Numbered from the stretch's first letter, positions 7,740 to 15,819 are shown. The stretch: DNA of 34,438 nt from Burkholderiales bacterium UBA4615 (GCA_002386465.1 DGIT01000074.1:774-35211); one strand, 5' to 3'. The notes: generated by a model not told the origin, from the sequence alone. Made by a program: numbers and translations.

Positions 7740-8771
7740 TCAGAAGCGATGCAGCACGCCCACTGCCAGGCGCAGTTCGTTGAATTGCACCAGCGGCGCG
7801 CTGGGCGTGCGGGTGAGGTCGGCGTTGTAACCGCTCGAGACGTACCACTGTGTGCGATTGGAGAGCGGCACCCGATAGCTCAGCCCCCAGCGCCCTGAGT
7901 CGGGCAGACCAGTCTGCATGAGCCGCGCCCAGTTCAGGAGCACCGTGCCGCCAGCCAGTCGCACTGAGCCGCTCACGTGGTAGCTGTGGGTCGGAATGCC
8001 GCTACAGTCACTTTCGATGTACGCGAGGCCCCATTGCGTGTCGGGAGCGAAGCGATAGGACAGGCCGATGCCCCATTCCTCGCGCGCCACACCGCTGGTC
8101 TGGCCATAGCGCATATAGCCCGCACCCGCGATCCAGTTGCCGCGCAACCACTTGAACCCCGCGCCCCATGAGTCGGCGCGCGATACCGTATCAAACGACT
8201 CGCCTGCGGCGTACATGAAGGCTGCTGTGAACCCGCCCACGGTTGGGGTCACGTACTCCAACGAATGATCTACACGCAAGTTGAAGTACCGGTCCATCGA
8301 GTTGTAAAAGCCGAATCCGGTGACGTCGATCGGCAGGAACGCGTTGAAGAGCGGCACATACTGGCGGCCTGCTGTGATGCGCCCCCAAGGGCCATCCAGC
8401 CCCGCCCAGGCACGCGCATTCCAGTACTTGAGCGAACCGGGCACTGCGCCATTGCCGCCCAGCGTATCACCAGTGTCGACTGCAAAACGGTGCTCGATGG
8501 TGAAGATGGCGCGCGTCTCGGCGCCCAGTTCGTGGGCGCCTGCGAACGCAAGGCGTGAGCCATATTGCACGCCGCTTTGCACACGCAGGCCAGACTGACC
8601 CTCCTGGCGTGCGCTGCCGTCGACGGTCGAATTGGCGTCGCGATTGGAATACTCCAGCGCAGCGTCGACCAGGCCGAACATGGACAAGCCTAAGGCTTGA
8701 GCCTGCGCTGTTCCCCACGCGTACCCACCAAGGGTCAGGGCTACGATGCTGACGCGCAGCAGCCTTCGCAT
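7740..8771 (-). CDS. Outer-membrane porin (Gram-negative porin family)
   Basis: A 343-residue beta-barrel protein. The start is set at 8771 so that the product begins MRRLLRVSIVALTLGG, with a signal peptide likely cut after AQA near residue 25. The mature part is rich in alternating aromatic/hydrophobic strands (for example GLSMFGLVDAALEYSN, WGLAYIESD). The protein ends in Phe (LAVGVLHRF), the outer-membrane assembly signal of beta-proteobacterial trimeric porins. Length is a little short of the usual 350-390. It probably forms a general diffusion channel; specificity is not readable. It follows the SDR gene by 16 bases on the same strand and may share its transcript. Confidence 0.88.
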   Translation of the reverse strand: MRRLLRVSIVALTLGGYAWGTAQAQALGLSMFGLVDAALEYSNRDANSTVDGSARQEGQSGLRVQSGVQYGSRLAFAGAHELGAETRAIFTIEHRFAVDTGDTLGGNGAVPGSLKYWNARAWAGLDGPWGRITAGRQYVPLFNAFLPIDVTGFGFYNSMDRYFNLRVDHSLEYVTPTVGGFTAAFMYAAGESFDTVSRADSWGAGFKWLRGNWIAGAGYMRYGQTSGVAREEWGIGLSYRFAPDTQWGLAYIESDCSGIPTHSYHVSGSVRLAGGTVLLNWARLMQTGLPDSGRWGLSYRVPLSNRTQWYVSSGYNADLTRTPSAPLVQFNELRLAVGVLHRF

Positions 8772-8787
8772 CGCTTCACCGGGCCTC

Positions 8788-9561
8788 TCAGCGTTTTTGC
8801 AGCAGCGAAGTGGGCGAGCCCAGGGAACTGCCGGCATCGACCGTGATGTTCTGCCCGGTCATGAGGGGCTGATGCAGCATCCAGACAATTGCCTGGGCCA
8901 GATCGTCTGGCACCAGGGTTGAGCGCAGCGCCGTGTTCTGCGCAACCGTCTTGCGTACCGCGTCGAAGCGCTCTTCGCCCAGCCCGCGGATATGCCAGTC
9001 GGTTTCGACAAATCCGGGGTTGATGGCATTCACCCGCACATCGGGGGCCAGGGCTCGAGCCAGACCCATGGTCATGGTGTTGAGTGCACCCTTGCTCGCA
9101 GAATACGCCGGCGATGAGCCGCCGCCATTGAGCGCCGAAGCCGACGACACGTTGACGACCGCACCTTGCGCTGCCCGCAGCATGGGTGCGCAGGCACGGG
9201 TCATTTGCCAGGTCCCCACCACATTGACTGCATAGATTGCGTGAAAGTCGTCGGCCGTCACTGCGTCCAGGTCGCCCGCCGGCGCAAAGCGCGTGGTGCC
9301 GGCGTTGTTCACCAGACCATTCAGGCCGCCGAATGTTTTTTCGATGGCTGCAGCCATGGCGCGACAATCGTCATCGCGTGAGACATCGCCTGCCAGCACC
9401 AGGACCTTGGCGCCGCGCGCTTCGCATTCAGCGGCCGTGGCGCGGGCCGCATCGGCGCTGCGGCTGTAATTGATCACGACCGCGTGGTCGGGGCCGGCCA
9501 GCTGCAGTGCGGTAGCGCGTCCGATTCCTGTGCCACCGCCTGTTACAAGCCAGGTTTTCAT
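8788..9561 (-). CDS. SDR-family NAD(P)-dependent oxidoreductase
   Basis: A 257-residue classical short-chain dehydrogenase. It shows the dinucleotide motif TGGGTGIG (7-14), NNAG (85-88), catalytic Ser140 and YSASK (153-157, Tyr153 and Lys157), and the C-terminal TGQNITVDAG segment near the end. Substrate is unknown. The start at 9561 is chosen because it gives the family's N-terminus and has AAGGAG 8 bases upstream. It overlaps the trmB stop by 4 bases (ATGA), so the two are translationally coupled. In this family NAD(P) choice depends on the residue after beta-2; INYSRS suggests NADP, but this is weak. Confidence 0.9.
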   Translation of the reverse strand: MKTWLVTGGGTGIGRATALQLAGPDHAVVINYSRSADAARATAAECEARGAKVLVLAGDVSRDDDCRAMAAAIEKTFGGLNGLVNNAGTTRFAPAGDLDAVTADDFHAIYAVNVVGTWQMTRACAPMLRAAQGAVVNVSSASALNGGGSSPAYSASKGALNTMTMGLARALAPDVRVNAINPGFVETDWHIRGLGEERFDAVRKTVAQNTALRSTLVPDDLAQAIVWMLHQPLMTGQNITVDAGSSLGSPTSLLQKR

Positions 9562-10271
9562 GGGTTCTGCTCCTTGGGGTTGGGGGCGCGCTCGAAGATC
9601 AGGTCCCACACGCCATGTCCGAGTTTCAGGCCCCGATGCTCAAACTTCGTCAGCGGGCGCCAGTCGGGTCGCGGGGCAAACCCCGCTGCGGTGTTGATCA
9701 ATTCAGCTTGCGCCGACAGGACCTCGAGCATTTGATCGGCATACGGCTGCCAATCGGTGGCGCAATGCAAATAGCCGCCGGGCTTGAGGCGGGGGATCAG
9801 TTGCGAAATAAACGGCGGCTGAATCAGTCGGCGCTTGTGATGTCGGGCCTTGGGCCAGGGATCAGGAAAATAGACATGCACGCCTGTCAGCGATGCAGGC
9901 GCAATGCGCTCCAGCACCTCGACTGCGTCGCGCTGAATGACTCGTACATTGCTCAAGTCCTGTTGCGCCAGGGTCTTCAGCAGACTGCCCACACCTGGCG
10001 TGTACACCTCAATGCCCAGGAAGTCGATCTCGGGGCGCGCAGCGGCAATTTGCGCGGTGGTGTGCCCCATGCCAAAACCGATTTCCAGCACCACAGGTGC
10101 GACGCGCCCGAAGAGCGCGGGAAAGTCGATGAGGTCGTCATGGTCAGGAACGCCAAAACGCGGCAGCAGCGTCTCCCATGCATCACGCTGCGCATCCGAC
10201 AAATGGCCCCGACGCAGCACGAAGCTGCGGATATGCCCGGGGCGTTCAGAAGAGGGGGGCGACTCGGTCAA
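9558..10271 (-). CDS. trmB: tRNA (guanine-N7-)-methyltransferase
   Basis: A 237-residue class I SAM methyltransferase that makes m7G46 in tRNA variable loops. Family marks are the N-terminal IRSFVLRRGHLSDAQRDAWE, the SAM loop LEIGFGMGHTT (62-72), the catalytic-region motif FPDPWPKARHHKRRL, and the C-terminal RPLTKFEHRGLKLGHGVWDL. Length is typical. It starts 7 bases downstream of the thiG stop, so it is probably in the thiG transcript. Its last codon overlaps the SDR start. Confidence 0.95.
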   Translation of the reverse strand: MTESPPSSERPGHIRSFVLRRGHLSDAQRDAWETLLPRFGVPDHDDLIDFPALFGRVAPVVLEIGFGMGHTTAQIAAARPEIDFLGIEVYTPGVGSLLKTLAQQDLSNVRVIQRDAVEVLERIAPASLTGVHVYFPDPWPKARHHKRRLIQPPFISQLIPRLKPGGYLHCATDWQPYADQMLEVLSAQAELINTAAGFAPRPDWRPLTKFEHRGLKLGHGVWDLIFERAPNPKEQNP

Positions 10272-10278
10272 GATATGG

Positions 10279-11100
10279 TCAGGGCTGACTGGCAGTGCCG
10301 ATCATGCCTCCTACCGGCGAGGACGGCGCCGCACTGTAGAGCTTGCGCGGCATACGACCGGCCAGGTAGGCGTCGCGGCCTGCTTCAACCGCTTTGCGCA
10401 TGGCGCGCGCCATGCGCACCGGCTCACGGGCTGCGGCAACCGCGGTATTCATGAGGACGCCCGCACAGCCCAGTTCCATGGCAATGGCGGCATCCGAGGC
10501 CGTACCCACGCCAGCGTCGACGATCACCGGTACCGACGCTTTCTCAAGGATGAGTTGCAGGTTCCAGGGATTGAGAATGCCCATGCCCGAACCAATGAGT
10601 GAGGCCAGCGGCATGATCGCCACGCAACCGATGGATTCGAGCACGCGGGCCTGAATGGGATCGTCGCTGCAATAGACCATCACCTCGAAGCCTTCCTTCA
10701 CCAGCGTCTCAGCGGCCTTGAGGGTCTCGGGCATATTCGGATACAGGTTGTGCGGGTCGCCCAGCACTTCAAGTTTCACCAGCGTGTGGTCGTCCAGCAG
10801 CTCGCGTGCCAGGCGCAGCGTGCGCACCGCATCGTCGGCGCTGTAGCACCCTGCGGTGTTGGGCAGATACGTGAAGCGCGAGGGCGGCAGGGCGTCCAGC
10901 AAGCTGGGCTCGCCTGCGGTCTGACCAATGTTGGTACGACGGATCGCCACGGTGACGATCTGCGCGCCGCTTTCTTCGACGGCGCTGCGGGTTTCATCAA
11001 AGTCGCGGTATTTCCCCGTTCCGATCAGCAGTCGAGACGAAAAGCTGCGCTGACCAATCTTCAGTGCGTCATCGGAGGCCATCGGAGTCGGGTCAGTCAT
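10279..11100 (-). CDS. thiG: Thiazole synthase
   Basis: A 273-residue TIM-barrel enzyme that builds the thiazole phosphate of thiamine from deoxyxylulose phosphate, dehydroglycine and ThiS thiocarboxylate. The Schiff-base Lys109 lies in TLVKLEVLGD (106-115). Further conserved segments are FSSRLLIGTGKY (20-31), ASLIGSGMGILNP and VDAGVGTASDAA. The ATG at 11100 is used; Met7 is an alternative. A strong Shine-Dalgarno sequence is not obvious. ThiS is encoded about 680 bases upstream on the same strand, separated from thiG by a lipoprotein gene, an unusual split. Neither thiO nor thiH is in the window. Confidence 0.96.
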   Translation of the reverse strand: MTDPTPMASDDALKIGQRSFSSRLLIGTGKYRDFDETRSAVEESGAQIVTVAIRRTNIGQTAGEPSLLDALPPSRFTYLPNTAGCYSADDAVRTLRLARELLDDHTLVKLEVLGDPHNLYPNMPETLKAAETLVKEGFEVMVYCSDDPIQARVLESIGCVAIMPLASLIGSGMGILNPWNLQLILEKASVPVIVDAGVGTASDAAIAMELGCAGVLMNTAVAAAREPVRMARAMRKAVEAGRDAYLAGRMPRKLYSAAPSSPVGGMIGTASQP

Positions 11101-11165
11101 GGGGGCACACGCTCGGTTCGGGGCAATTCAGTTTTGGGCAATCAGGCAGGCAGTCAGCAGCCATT

Positions 11166-11654
11166 TTAGCGGCCGGCCGCTTCGGTAGCCGCAGCTGGAA
11201 GCGCAAACTCACCCGTTGACTTGAACGAGGCACCGCCGAATATGGGACCGTTCAAGCGGCCTTTGACTGCGTAGTCCACCTTGCCAACATTGCCCCCTGC
11301 CAGGCTCATTGCTTGCCGAACCAGTGCGCTGATGGGCACCGATACCGGTACCACGACCACCGACTCTCCAAACCGTGCCACGCTGCCGCGCTCGTTGCTC
11401 ACCCCACTGGCCATGCGAATGCCCCGGACTTCAAGCTCGACATAGACACCGTCGTACTCGATGGGCTTATCGGTTGGGTTCTGTACACGCAGCTTGACCA
11501 GGAATCGACCCTCCATGCCCTGGCCTTGACTGGGCTCCACACCCACGACATCGACATTGACCGGTGCGCTTGGGCTCAGGCCGGCGCAGGCGCTGATGGA
11601 CATGCTGACGAACAGCGTCAGCAGGACACGTGCGATCGGGAATCGAAGCAACAT
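11166..11654 (-). CDS. LEA14/WHy-domain lipoprotein
   Basis: A 162-residue predicted lipoprotein. The start at 11654 has GGAG 7 bases upstream and gives a clean signal sequence with lipobox ISAC (Cys23). The mature region reads VGVEPSQGQGMEGRFLVKLRVQNPTDKPIEYDGV, the pattern of LEA type 2 (LEA14/WHy) beta-sandwich domains, followed by VRGIRMASG and a Gly-rich C-terminal part. These proteins are associated with desiccation or envelope stress in some bacteria, but no biochemical role is established. The gene lies between thiS and thiG on the same strand (gaps 128 and 65 bases); its product has no evident link to thiamine. Confidence 0.82.
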   Translation of the reverse strand: MLLRFPIARVLLTLFVSMSISACAGLSPSAPVNVDVVGVEPSQGQGMEGRFLVKLRVQNPTDKPIEYDGVYVELEVRGIRMASGVSNERGSVARFGESVVVVPVSVPISALVRQAMSLAGGNVGKVDYAVKGRLNGPIFGGASFKSTGEFALPAAATEAAGR

Positions 11655-11782
11655 CAGGAATCTCCGGACAGAGCGTTGAATACAAGAGCGATGCATCAAA
11701 CCAGTTGTCGGGTAACTGAACAGTTTGGATGGCTCAGGATTAGACCATCCGTGCGTGCCTTGAAGTACGCGCGATACGCTTG

Positions 11783-11983
11783 TCAGCCGCCGCCAACCGC
11801 CACGACTACTTCCAGCCGATCGCCCTCCGCGAGCGAGTGCTGCCCATGGGCTGAACGCGGCACGATACTGCCATTGCATTCGACCGCCACGCGCTTGCCG
11901 ATCAGGTCCATCTCCTGAAGCAGCTCGAGCACGGTGGCCGCATCACGCAGCGTTCTGGGGTGACCGTTGACGATGACCTGCAT
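11783..11983 (-). CDS. thiS: Sulfur carrier protein ThiS
   Basis: A 66-residue ubiquitin-fold sulfur carrier. It begins MQVIVNGHPRTL and ends VVVAVGGG. ThiS normally ends in Gly-Gly, whose C-terminus is adenylated by ThiF and converted to a thiocarboxylate for ThiG. Here the end is Gly-Gly-Gly. The middle segment KRVAVECNGSIVPRS matches ThiS. It starts 12 bases after the DUF2279 gene stop, which suggests co-transcription from upstream. The weak ribosome site GGAAA overlaps that upstream gene's end. Confidence 0.93.
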   Translation of the reverse strand: MQVIVNGHPRTLRDAATVLELLQEMDLIGKRVAVECNGSIVPRSAHGQHSLAEGDRLEVVVAVGGG

Positions 11984-11995
11984 GGTGCGTGGCGA

Positions 11996-13066
11996 TCAGG
12001 GTTTCCAGGTCTTGGCTGCGTGGATGCTGGCCGTGCCAGGCACCTGCACGTACTTCAGGAACTCGGTGGCGAACCACTGCGTACGCCCGCCTTGCAGGCT
12101 GCCGCTGAACGCCGTCCGATCGAGCAGTTCGGTGAGGTTCAGCCCGACCCCTGCGTACAGGCTGCGCTGACGATTGGCATAGTTGCTGTTGTCGCTGTCG
12201 CCCCGGTAGCCGAAGGCGCCGTACCCCACCATGAGTTCCGCGTACCTGAGCGGATTGTAGGGGCCCAGTTCGGACCACCCGGAGAGTCGGAGCACGCCGA
12301 AGTACTGGTGACTGTCGTAGGTGCCACTGCCAACGAGAGAACTCGATTCCCTGCGCCAGCGAAACGCAAACCACTTGTCAAAACCAGGGTTGTCCTCTGC
12401 GTACATGCCCAGCAGGATGCCCGCACTGTTCATGATCATGTCTTGCCACGAAAAACCGTATTTTCCCGATTTTTCCAGACCATCAAAAACTTCGATGCCC
12501 AGGCCGATGGCAAAACTGAGCATCCCGGCACGTGCCACGGACATCTCGCGCGGGTCACCAGCCCAGGTGAACGCCTGGCTCAGCAGGCGTGTTGTGACGT
12601 AGATCGAGAACGCGTGGCCGAGCTTGTCGATGCCAGCGGAGTAGGTCTCCGGCCCGAACCAGCCCTCGTTGCGAAACTTGAATTGGGAGCTGAAACCATC
12701 GCTCCACCAGCCCAGGAAGCCCGCCACCATGGCCAGTGACCCTACCCCGGCGGCAATGGCGTCGGTGCAGTTGCGAATGGGCCCCCAGGGCAAACGATAG
12801 GACGCTGCGCATTGCGCAGCGCGTGGCGTGGGCGCCACGCTCAGGGGCGAACCCGGCATGTCCTGCGCACCGCTGACAGCCGCCTGAGCCAGCAGCGGGT
12901 AGCTCAGTTGCAGTGACACCGGAAGCGGCATCGCCTCATCACGGATCGACCACGGTGCAGACAGATGGCTGCCTGCGGTGTGGACGGACTCACCTGCCTG
13001 GGCAAGCGGCAGGGCGCCTGCGGTCACGAGCACTACGAGCGAGGCAAGACGGTTCAGTGATGGCAC
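11996..13066 (-). CDS. DUF2279-family secreted protein
   Basis: A 356-residue protein of the DUF2279 (YfiM-like) type. The start is placed at a GTG (13066) because AGGAG lies 7 bases before it and the product then begins with a signal peptide (LNRLASLVVLVTAGALPLAQAG). A longer frame reaches ATG at 13204 but gives a non-signal N-terminus. The core has DKLGHAFSIYVTTRLL and IGLGIEVFDGLEKSGKYGFSWQDMI-type segments, with small hydrophobic stretches (AGVGSLAMVAGFLGWW). The C-terminal third is rich in aromatic alternating strands and may be a beta domain. Function is unknown; cell-envelope location is inferred. It is the first gene of the minus-strand run leading into thiS. Confidence 0.8.
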   Translation of the reverse strand: MPSLNRLASLVVLVTAGALPLAQAGESVHTAGSHLSAPWSIRDEAMPLPVSLQLSYPLLAQAAVSGAQDMPGSPLSVAPTPRAAQCAASYRLPWGPIRNCTDAIAAGVGSLAMVAGFLGWWSDGFSSQFKFRNEGWFGPETYSAGIDKLGHAFSIYVTTRLLSQAFTWAGDPREMSVARAGMLSFAIGLGIEVFDGLEKSGKYGFSWQDMIMNSAGILLGMYAEDNPGFDKWFAFRWRRESSSLVGSGTYDSHQYFGVLRLSGWSELGPYNPLRYAELMVGYGAFGYRGDSDNSNYANRQRSLYAGVGLNLTELLDRTAFSGSLQGGRTQWFATEFLKYVQVPGTASIHAAKTWKP

Positions 13067-13448
13067 AGGCTGCTCCTGCAGGATGTCGAGACCTTGTCCT
13101 GCATCTCCACGAGGCTCGGATGATACAGGCGCAATATAGGAGCAAAGGGGGCGCACTCCGGGCGCACCTGACCATTCGGGCCCTTGTCTGCCCGGACCGA
13201 TCACTGTTTGAGCGTTGGTGCAATTCCGATGGTCGCGAGGGGGTGTGCGACATCTCCCGGTTCGCGAAGGCTAAACTGCGGTCAGCGCGTGAAACGGCCC
13301 TCCGTCTGTTGATGGGCCCGTTCGACTCTGTGGCCCGCCGTCTGAAGCGAGCCGTTCGAGCGCCATGCGCCGTATGTACGCGCTGGCGACCTAGTCGATT
13401 TGCTTTTCCCCCTGGTTTTCCCTTGGTTCATCCCACAGGAGCGCGCTC
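13067..13448. other. 382-base divergent intergenic region between DUF2279 gene and folE
   Basis: No gene is supported here. I looked for a TPP riboswitch serving thiS and saw no CTGAGA-type or matching thi-box core. Two imperfect hairpins are visible: GATGGTCGC/GCGACATC (13228-13254, one bulge) and AACGGCCC/GGGCCCGTT (about 13292-13316, one bulge). The folE Shine-Dalgarno AGGAG lies 7 bases before its ATG. Promoters for both genes must lie here, but no convincing -35/-10 pair stands out. Confidence 0.5.
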
Positions 13449-14153
13449 ATGAGCGACCCGAAATCTGCTGCATCGCTTGGCCGCCCCATGTCGGAGGTGA
13501 TTCGCGAACGCGTGACCGCAGCGCGTCGTCGTTTTCACGCCAACGATAACATTTCAGAGTTCATCCAGAGCGATGACGAGCTCAAAGCGCTGGAGACCGA
13601 AGTGTCGGAGCGTATCGAAGGCGTCTTGCGCAGTCTGGTGATCGATACCGACAATGACCACAACAGTCAGGACACGTCACGACGGGTGGCGCGGATGTAC
13701 CTCGAGGAAGTGTTCCGGGGGCGCTATCGCCCGATGCCCAAGGTCACCGAATTTCCCAACGCCGAAAAGATCAATGAGCTGATGATCATCGGGCCGGTGA
13801 CGGTGCGCAGTGCCTGTTCACATCATCTCGTACCGATCATCGGGCGGCTCTGGATCGGGGTGATGCCGGGTTTAGGCTCACAACTGATCGGCCTGTCCAA
13901 ATACGCCCGTATTGCCGAATGGGTGATGAGCCGTCCGCAAATTCAGGAAGAAGCCGTGATGCAGCTGGCCGATTTGCTGGAGACGCGCCTCAAGCCCGCC
14001 GGCATTGCAATCGTGCTCTCAGCCGATCATTTCTGCATGCAGTGGCGTGGTGTGAAAGATGATGAGCCGCACATGACAAACAGTGTCATGCGAGGCGCGT
14101 TCCTGAACAACGAAGGCTTGCGCCGGGAATTCCTTCAGTTGCTCAAACTCTGA
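13449..14153 (+). CDS. folE: GTP cyclohydrolase I
   Basis: A 234-residue GTP cyclohydrolase I, which converts GTP to dihydroneopterin triphosphate, first step of folate synthesis. Zinc ligands are Cys123 and His126 in CSHHLVP (123-129) and Cys196 in HFCMQWRG. IGLSKYARIAEW (147-158) and RPQIQEEAV (162-170) match the family's core. The usual CEHH motif reads CSHH, so the Glu is replaced by Ser, which I believe is common in a Burkholderiales subgroup. The N-terminal 40 residues (RRFHANDNISEFIQ) are also typical of that subgroup. A small secreted-protein gene follows by 14 bases. Confidence 0.93.
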   Translation: MSDPKSAASLGRPMSEVIRERVTAARRRFHANDNISEFIQSDDELKALETEVSERIEGVLRSLVIDTDNDHNSQDTSRRVARMYLEEVFRGRYRPMPKVTEFPNAEKINELMIIGPVTVRSACSHHLVPIIGRLWIGVMPGLGSQLIGLSKYARIAEWVMSRPQIQEEAVMQLADLLETRLKPAGIAIVLSADHFCMQWRGVKDDEPHMTNSVMRGAFLNNEGLRREFLQLLKL

Positions 14154-14167
14154 CAAAAGGACGGGCG

Positions 14168-14608
14168 ATGAAAGCGTCAATCCTGTTGGCTACCCTGGCT
14201 GCGGTCGTGCTGGCTCCAGTCGCTCAGGCGGCTTGTCAGCCCAACCAGAAGACGGTGTTTCGCTGCACCACTGCACAGGGCAAGGCCATCGAGGTGTGCG
14301 ATGCAGGCGCCGCCATCGAGTACGCATTCGGTCGGCCACAAGGCAAGCCGGAAATCGTGGTCTCCCAGCCGCGCGCATCGGTCACGACCTACCAATGGCA
14401 AGGCATCGGCCGCACACAGTCCTACACGGTGAACGTCCCCAATGGCGACACGGTGTATTCGGTCTATGACACCTACGACAGCATCGATCAGAAGCAGGAG
14501 TCGGGTGTGGTGGTCGAGATCAAGGGGCGTCAGGTGGCCACTGTGAAGTGTTCGGGCCGCGACACCGTCTCCAACATTCAGGGGATCAAGCTGCGTCCGG
14601 CGCAATAA
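14168..14608 (+). CDS. Small secreted protein of unknown function
   Basis: A 146-residue protein with a clear Sec signal peptide (MKASILLATLAAVVLAPVAQA, cut after residue 21) and a ribosome site AAAGGA 6 bases before the ATG. The mature part of about 125 residues has four Cys (23, 33, 44, 128), enough for two disulfides, and a beta-rich look (VTTYQWQGIG, TQSYTVNV, GVVVEIKGRQVATVKC). I do not recognise a named family. It follows folE by 14 bases and may be co-transcribed. Periplasmic location is inferred. A hairpin without U-tract (CGGGCT/AGCCCG, 14611-14627) follows the stop. Confidence 0.75.
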   Translation: MKASILLATLAAVVLAPVAQAACQPNQKTVFRCTTAQGKAIEVCDAGAAIEYAFGRPQGKPEIVVSQPRASVTTYQWQGIGRTQSYTVNVPNGDTVYSVYDTYDSIDQKQESGVVVEIKGRQVATVKCSGRDTVSNIQGIKLRPAQ

Positions 14609-14693
14609 GTCGGGCTCAACAAGCCCGGCCCAGCGCGACCGTCCAGCCATCGGATCCTGCCCGGCTGCGGGTCGATCAGCGCAGGCCTTGGGT

Positions 14694-14699
14694 TAGAAT
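14694..14699 (+). promoter_or_regulatory. Candidate -10 box of the tRNA-Gly gene
   Basis: TAGAAT (5/6 match to TATAAT) lies 11 bases before the mature tRNA 5' end. The -35 region 17 bases upstream is poor (GTCGAT), so only the -10 is offered. Confidence 0.4.
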
Positions 14700-14709
14700 T
14701 CGCATCGTC

Positions 14710-14783
14710 GCGGGTGTAGTTCAATGGTAGAACGGCGGCTTCCCAAGCCTCAGACACGGGTTCGATTCCCGTCACCCGCTCCA
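14710..14783 (+). tRNA. glyU: tRNA-Gly (anticodon CCC)
   Basis: A 74-base cloverleaf with encoded CCA. The acceptor stem GCGGGTG pairs with CACCCGC, the T arm is ACGGG-TTCGATT-CCCGT, and the anticodon loop TTCCCAA puts CCC at 14742-14744. The overall sequence closely follows E. coli tRNA-Gly(CCC). The anticodon stem GCGGC/GCCTC holds one C-U mismatch at its second pair. No copy of its 3' end was noticed elsewhere in the window, so there is no sign of an element integrated at it. Confidence 0.95.
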
Positions 14784-14847
14784 GATTCCGCGCACGCTGA
14801 GCACACTCTGTGCAACGCTCGCTTTGATCGGCGAGGCTGACTCTGTC

Positions 14848-15819
14848 ATGTCAACAGCCCCCACTTCAAACCTTCAAACTCCGGCAGGCAACGATCGATT
14901 CGCTGCGCTCATGCAGGCTGCGTACGCGCTGGAGCCGATTGTCACGGCGGTCGCGCACCCCTGCAGTGAAGCCGCACTGAGCGCAGCGGTACAGGGCTTC
15001 AGTCAGCACCTGATTGTGCCGGTCCTGGTGGGGCCGCGCGCACGCATCGAGGCTGTGGCAGCTGCGGCAGGGCTGGATATTTCAGGGTTGCGCCTGGTCG
15101 ATACGCCGCACAGTCATGCATCCGCCGATGCGGCTGTAGCCCTGGTGCGCAGTGGCGAGGCGGGGCTGCTGATGAAAGGCAGTCTGCATACGGACGAGCT
15201 ACTTGGTGCAGTGGTCCACAAGGACACAGGCTTGCGCACCGGTCGGCGTCTGTCGCACGTCTTTCTGATGGATGTGCCGGTGTATCACAAGCTGCTGATG
15301 GTCACCGATGCCGCCATCAACATCGTGCCCACGCTTGAGGACAAGCGCGATATCTGCCAGAACGCCATCGATCTGGCGCATGCGCTGGGCATCGCCCAAC
15401 CTAAGGTTGCAATCCTTTCGGCGGTCGAGACCGTGACCCCGCGCATCCCCTCCACGATTGATGCGGCGGCGCTGTGCAAGATGGCTGAGCGTGACCAGAT
15501 CACGGGCGGGCTGCTGGACGGCCCGCTCGCCATGGACAATGCGATCAGCGCTGAGGCGGCTCGCATCAAGGGTATCCGTTCGACCGTGGCCGGCGACCCC
15601 GACATCCTGCTCATGCCTGACATGGAAGCCGGCAACATTCTGGCCAAGCAGCTCACGTTCATGAGCCAGGCCGAAGCCGCGGGTGTGGTGCTGGGTGCCC
15701 GCGTGCCGATCATCCTCACCAGTCGCGCCGATTCCGTGCGCGCCCGTCTGGCCTCGTGCGCGGTGGCGGTATTGATGGTCGCTGACCGGCTGACTCATGC
15801 TCCTCTGAGTGCGACATGA
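14848..15819 (+). CDS. pta: Phosphate acetyl/butyryltransferase
   Basis: A 323-residue PTA/PTB-family enzyme that exchanges acyl-CoA and acyl phosphate. Conserved blocks are GLLMKGSLHTDELL, GGLLDGPLAMDNAIS, DILLMPDMEAGNILAKQL and GVVLGARVPIILTSRADS. It is the short form without the N-terminal P-loop domains of long Pta, and resembles the acyltransferase half of the so-called enoyl-CoA hydratase/phosphate acetyltransferase proteins. ATG 14848 (MSTAPTSN) is preferred over TTG 14824. The stop overlaps the ackA start by 4 bases, so the pair is coupled. True acyl specificity (acetyl, propionyl or butyryl) is not readable. Confidence 0.9.
   Translation: MSTAPTSNLQTPAGNDRFAALMQAAYALEPIVTAVAHPCSEAALSAAVQGFSQHLIVPVLVGPRARIEAVAAAAGLDISGLRLVDTPHSHASADAAVALVRSGEAGLLMKGSLHTDELLGAVVHKDTGLRTGRRLSHVFLMDVPVYHKLLMVTDAAINIVPTLEDKRDICQNAIDLAHALGIAQPKVAILSAVETVTPRIPSTIDAAALCKMAERDQITGGLLDGPLAMDNAISAEAARIKGIRSTVAGDPDILLMPDMEAGNILAKQLTFMSQAEAAGVVLGARVPIILTSRADSVRARLASCAVAVLMVADRLTHAPLSAT

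Noticed and set aside
9615..10454. Plus-strand open frame of 279 codons opposite trmB and thiG
   Set aside because: It spans the ends of two confident genes and lacks any motif; shadow.
13067..13448. TPP riboswitch upstream of the DUF2279-thiS run
   Set aside because: I looked for the conserved thi-box elements on the minus strand and saw none; a covariance-model search would settle it.
12913..13452. Plus-strand frame of 179 codons before folE
   Set aside because: It overlaps the DUF2279 signal-peptide region antisense and reads into folE out of frame; Arg/Pro/Ala-rich, no domain.
14801..14813. Short hairpin GCACA-CTC-TGTGC after the tRNA
   Set aside because: Only 5 base pairs and no T-run; too weak to call a tRNA terminator.
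14710..14847. tRNA-Gly as integration site of a genomic island
   Set aside because: No integrase gene and no repeated tRNA 3' end were seen in the window; downstream genes are core metabolism.
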